DNA of 64,000 bases, from positions 30,020,189 through 30,084,188 of the forward strand of contig JAVMKO010000010.1 in the NCBI GenBank assembly GCA_032164245.1, given 5' to 3'. Source of the DNA: Sternotherus odoratus. Lineage: Eukaryota > Chordata > Testudines > Kinosternidae. The translations under genes and the position numbers were made by a program. Shown piece after piece: positions 60,321 through 64,000 of the stretch; within the stretch, counting starts at the first letter, position 1, and the number at the start of each line of letters is the position of its first letter. The notes beneath the pieces were generated by a model. That model made no database searches. It saw nothing but the letters and a program-made list of their open reading frames with translations, and had not been told where the DNA came from.

Positions 60321-61674
60321 TGACAGGTTCACTCACAGAAACCCCTTTGGGACTGTCACCTGATGTGCTGAGACTACCTCCGAGCCCATTTTCCCTGGTG
60401 GCAATTTTGAGAAACTGCTACATCCCATCTACTCATCTACTGCAACATAGGCCCAGGTTCTGAACCACGTGCCCCAAAGCTTCAGGCTTAACTGAAAACA
60501 GCTTAGCAAGTGCTCCTGTCTCTAGCACCCAGACACTCGGCTCCCAGTGGGATCCAAACCCCAAATGAATCTGTTTTACTCTGTATAAAGCTTATACAGG
60601 GTAAACTCATAAATTGTCCACCCTCTATAACACTGATAGAGATACACAGCTGTTTGCTCTGCCAGGTATTAATGACTTACTTTGGATTAATTAATAATGA
60701 TTTTATTAAATACAAAAAATAGAATTTAAGTGGTTTCAAGTAATAACAAAGAGAACAATCAAGGTGGACGTCGCCCATTTCCAGCAGTTGACAAGGTGTG
60801 AGTATCAGCCTAGGGAAAATTACTTTTTGTAGTGACCCATCCACTCCCAGTCTTTATTCAGGCCTAATTTGATGGTGTCCAATTTGCAAATTAATTCCAG
60901 TTCTGCAATTTCTGGTTGAAGTCTTGTTTTTTGAAGGTTATTTTGTTGAAGAATTGCCACTTTGAAGTCTGTTCTTGAATGTCCAAGTAGATTGAAGTGT
61001 TCTACTCATTTTGAATGTTATAATTCCTGATTGTCAGATTTGTGTCCATTTATTCTTTTGTGTAGAGTGTCCGGTTTGGCCAATGTACATGGCAGAGGGG
61101 CATTGCTGGCATGTGATGGCATATATCACATTGGTAGATGTGCAGGTGAACAAGCCCCTGATGGTGTGGCTGATGTGATTAGGTCCTATGATGGTGTCAC
61201 TTGAATAGATATGTGGACAGAGTTGGCAACCGTGTTTGTTGCAGGGATTGGTTCCTGGGTTAGTGTTTTTGTTGTGTGATGTGTAGTTGCTAGTTAGTAT
61301 TTGCTTCAGGTAGGGTGGCTGTCTGTAAGCAAAGACTGGCCTGTCTCGCAAGGTCTGTGAGAGTGAGGAATCCTCCTTCAGGATAGGTTGTAGATCCTTG
61401 ATGTGATGCAGAGGCTTTAGTTGGGTCCTTTCTGAAGCAGCTGATCAAATGCTTCATTGAGGCTACTTAGAATCAAATACACCGAGGTACAAGTACATAA
61501 CCAATATTCCTAACTATGAAAATGATACATACCGACAGCATAATTATAACCAGCAAATTACAACCTTTCTATAGACCCCTTTCTTGACCTTCTTTGTACA
61601 ATATTTGGTGCAACTGTAGGACTTTCATTGCAACAATGATCTATACGGTCACAGTTCATATCAGTAATGTCACA
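60321..61674 (-). mobile_element. LTR, inverted, interrupted by a Penelope-like element
   Basis: The left side begins TGACAGGTTCACTCACAG; the right side ends TCAGTAATGTCACA. The last 200 bases (61470-61674) share ordered strings with the solo LTR at 23701-24849 (GATACATAC, TTTGGTGCAACTGTAGGAC, CAATGATCTATA). ATTAATAATGATTTTATTAA near 60690 reads in reverse as a possible polyadenylation signal. The middle, about 60770-61440, is a Penelope-like piece. Confidence 0.55.
60780..61440 (-). mobile_element. Penelope-like element, C-terminal GIY-YIG part
   Basis: On the minus strand the frame 61351-61034 encodes a 105-residue piece with a Cys/His cluster (NPCNKHGCQLCPHI) followed by TCTSTNVIYAITCQQCPSAM and YIGQTGHS. 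That is the zinc-knuckle and GIY-YIG nuclease arrangement of Penelope-like retroelements. The frame is cut off after the first nuclease motif. The preceding reverse transcriptase region is absent. The surrounding plus-strand text is continuous with it up to about 60780. Confidence 0.8.
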
Positions 61675-62520
61675 CATACCAAGTTGTACTTTGTACTGTT
61701 GGCTTTTTAAAGCAGATTAGCAAGTATAGGTCTCTAATTATCCTGTATATTAAAACTGTTAATTGTGGTATTTGGTTTGTTCTGCACTTTGAGGATGTGA
61801 TGTTAAGAGGTCCTTCCTCTTGTGTTACATTCAGTCATTTCTGGCTAGTTGGTGTTATGATTTAACAGGACTTTGAGTGAAGCAAAAATAAATAAATCTG
61901 TGCAAAACATAATAAATGCCAGTGCTTGAGTTTTGTGTGAATTTAGTATGGAATGTACCAAAAGGCATTACTGTGCTCTTCCCTGGTTATTAATTTGGAA
62001 ATTTGTGTTAATGAATTAATTGTACATGGGCCACCAAATAAAATAAACCAGAAATGTTAAGGTTGGACAATAGTCATTTTTGCAAATGATCATTTAAAGA
62101 GTGAAATGAGCAAGAACTTAAAAGGCTTCCTTGGCAACCTTCAGACTTTTCAGAATCGTCTCTGAGAAACATTTATACGTGACTTCAGAATTGCTGAGGT
62201 CAGGGCTGACTGCAATGCATCTCTTGCAGACATGTCATCTTGTCCTTGACACAAGCAGAACGGAGATCAATTTTGGTGAAAAAACGAGGAAGCGAACACT
62301 TCAGAGGCATAAGATCTGCAGGCCAAAAGTGGTGTTTATGACTTCTGGTTTATAGGAAGCAAATATGAGCCTGCGTCTATACACATTGAATATAATCAGA
62401 ATTAAATGTTTGTTTCACACTATTGTAAAATGAAGAGCCTACATCTTTCAGATGAGGATACCATTGGATTGCATAAAACCATAAAAGGTAATGGAAAACT
62501 GAAATGATTATAATATATAA
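61675..62520. other. Flank, no recognised feature
   Basis: This is AT-rich sequence between the LTR and the C-rich element. A 74-residue frame at 62131-62355 is not recognised and has no splice or promoter context. Confidence 0.45.
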
Positions 62521-62528
62521 AATATATA

Positions 62529-63545
62529 CTAGCGAAAATACCTGGCGTTGCTCAGGTCAGTAGGAGGTGGGGAGGGGGCAGACAGCTGAGCGAGTGCAGG
62601 GTCCGTTGGATGGGGGCAGAGAGCAAACGACACCCCCACCTCACCCCCCCGACCAAACCCGACACCCCCACCTCACTCACCCCTCGACCAACCCCGACTC
62701 ACATTTTCACCCCCCCCACCCAATCCCAACACCCCCACGTCTCCCCCCTACCAACCCCAACACCCCCTGACCAACACCCACACCTCACCCCCCCGTAGAC
62801 CAAACCTGACACACCCACCTCACTTCCCCCCCCAACCAAACCCGACACCCCTACCTACCACCACAAACAAACCCGACACTCACACCTCACTTACCCCTCG
62901 ACCAACCCCGACCCCCCTCTTCACCCCCCCAACCAAACCCAACACCCCCACCAAACCCAACACCCCCTGACCAACCCCAACAACCACACCTCACCCCTCA
63001 CCCACCCCGACACCTTCCCACCCCCTCAGACCAAACCCAACACCCCCGGCTCACTTACCCCCCGACCAAACCCGACACCCCCACCTCACCCCCCCAACCA
63101 AACCCGACAGCCCCACCTCACTTACCCTCCGACCAAACCCAACTCGGGTCCGTTGGAGGTGGGCAGGGGGCACAGAGCTGAGGGATTCCGGGTCCTGAGG
63201 GATTCCGGGGTCTGTCGGAGGTGGGGAGGGGGTACAGGATTCCGGGGTTCCGTTGGAGGGGGGAGGGGCAGAGAGCTGAGTGAGTGCGATGTCTGTTGGA
63301 GGGGGTATTATGACATCATAACTATGTCAGAGAACAGCAGCTGCCCAGCTGATGTGATTGGCCTTTAAAGAATTTCACCCCTGGGGGGCGTCAGAGGTGA
63401 GATTTGAAATTTTTTTGACCCTTACGGTCATTAGGACACCAAGACCTCTAACTGTACCAAATTTCAAGTCTCTAGCTCAAAGGGTGTGGAAGGAGTAAGC
63501 GTACACCCATACACGCACACACGCATACACCATGACTTATATATA
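62529..63545 (+). mobile_element. Interspersed element with C-rich minisatellite, copy 2
   Basis: The left end CTAGCGAAAATACCTGGCG matches the copy at 48969. The 3' block (TGGAGGGGGTATTATGACAT to AAGGGTGTGGAAGGAGT) and the TA-rich tail also match. Here the C-rich array (62620-63145) is about 525 bases, far longer than in copy 1, with units based on CCGACCAAACCCGACACCCC. The G-rich 46-bp repeat is reduced to short pieces (63150-63300). Confidence 0.7.
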
Positions 63546-63625
63546 TATATATATGTGTGTATATATATGTATATGTATATATGTGTATATATATGTATAT
63601 GTATATATGTGTATATATATATATT
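63536..63625. repeat. TA/TATG microsatellite
   Basis: This run of TATATA and ATGTATATGTATAT-type units of about 90 bases extends the tail of the element at 62529. Confidence 0.9.
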
Positions 63626-64000
63626 ACACAGGAAAAAGCATTCAAATGAGTTATCCTATTTTTAGAGCTAGTGGCTTCCATAACTGATTGGCCCTGGTGT
63701 CCCTCTGTGAAGATTCCATTTGACTGACACTTTCCAGTTTGACATAATGTACTTCAGCAGAGGAAATGTGGCTCCAGAATTTAAGATGCATGAGAAAAGT
63801 ACAAAACTGTCAAAGTTATTGCAAAATACATTCTGTTTGTTACAAAAAATACTTTGAAGTGCTCCTGTGGGCATTGAAACCCCCATTCAAGAAAAGTACT
63901 TAAGCAAAGTCCATGCCTGTTGAGGACACTTCTTAAACCCTACCTTCAATTCTATTGATTTCAGTTGGGCTTCAGCGCCTGCTTAAGTGTTGTCCTGAAT
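63626..64000. other. Flank, no recognised feature
   Basis: This is AT-rich sequence to the window end. Nothing is recognised. Confidence 0.45.

Noticed and set aside
62567..62798. Pro/His/Thr-rich frames in the C-rich tract
   Set aside because: Minisatellite composition explains them.
57309..64000. Possible NRG4 exons on the minus strand
   Set aside because: I looked for the EGF-like domain and the transmembrane exon and found no convincing match.
1..64000. CRISPR array, defence island, prophage or other bacterial system
   Set aside because: The introns, splice sites, polyadenylation signals and repeat families are vertebrate; no direct-repeat/spacer pattern was seen.

Overview
The window is vertebrate nuclear DNA carrying two multi-exon genes in the same orientation. 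Upstream is the 3' part of UBE2Q2, a ubiquitin-conjugating E2; its last 11 coding exons lie between 6389 and 40679. Downstream is a complete FBXO22, an F-box/FIST-domain substrate receptor; its seven coding exons lie between 44848 and 57308. The UBE2Q2-FBXO22 order matches the human 15q24 arrangement as I know it. The repeats (CR1-type LINEs, a tRNA-derived SINE with a CR1-like tail, many hAT, Tigger-like and Harbinger elements, a Penelope-like piece, solo LTRs) fit a reptile, most likely a turtle. The turtle call is inference from repeat content, not a database result.

Layout: 1-6388 is UBE2Q2 intron holding an autonomous-sized hAT element (139-5053) with a Harbinger element nested in it, then a SINE and a Tigger-like element. 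6389-40679 holds the UBE2Q2 exons, with introns full of repeats: an L2-like LINE, hAT elements, two small retroinserts, a long CR1-like tract, GC-rich array-bearing DNA transposons at 18.8-22.4 kb and 26.6-27.5 kb, and two solo LTRs. 40680 to about 42360 is the UBE2Q2 3' UTR. About 42.4-44.6 kb is intergenic. 44.6-45.5 kb is the GC-rich FBXO22 promoter and first exon. 57309 onward is the FBXO22 3' UTR and repeat-rich flank, including LTR and Penelope-like pieces and a second copy of a C-rich minisatellite element.

Functionally the two genes belong to one pathway. UBE2Q2 carries activated ubiquitin on its active-site cysteine, and FBXO22 recruits substrates to an SCF (SKP1-CUL1-RBX1) ligase. 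Nothing in the sequence shows that they work with each other.

I found no prokaryote-style system, CRISPR array, tRNA or rRNA gene. The most unusual material is a set of Tigger-like elements whose interiors are GC-rich palindromic tandem arrays. One such array sits, without its own ends, inside a different TA-flanked transposon only 2.3 kb from an intact relative. Many long open frames in the GC-rich regions are by-products of repeat composition and are not annotated as genes.
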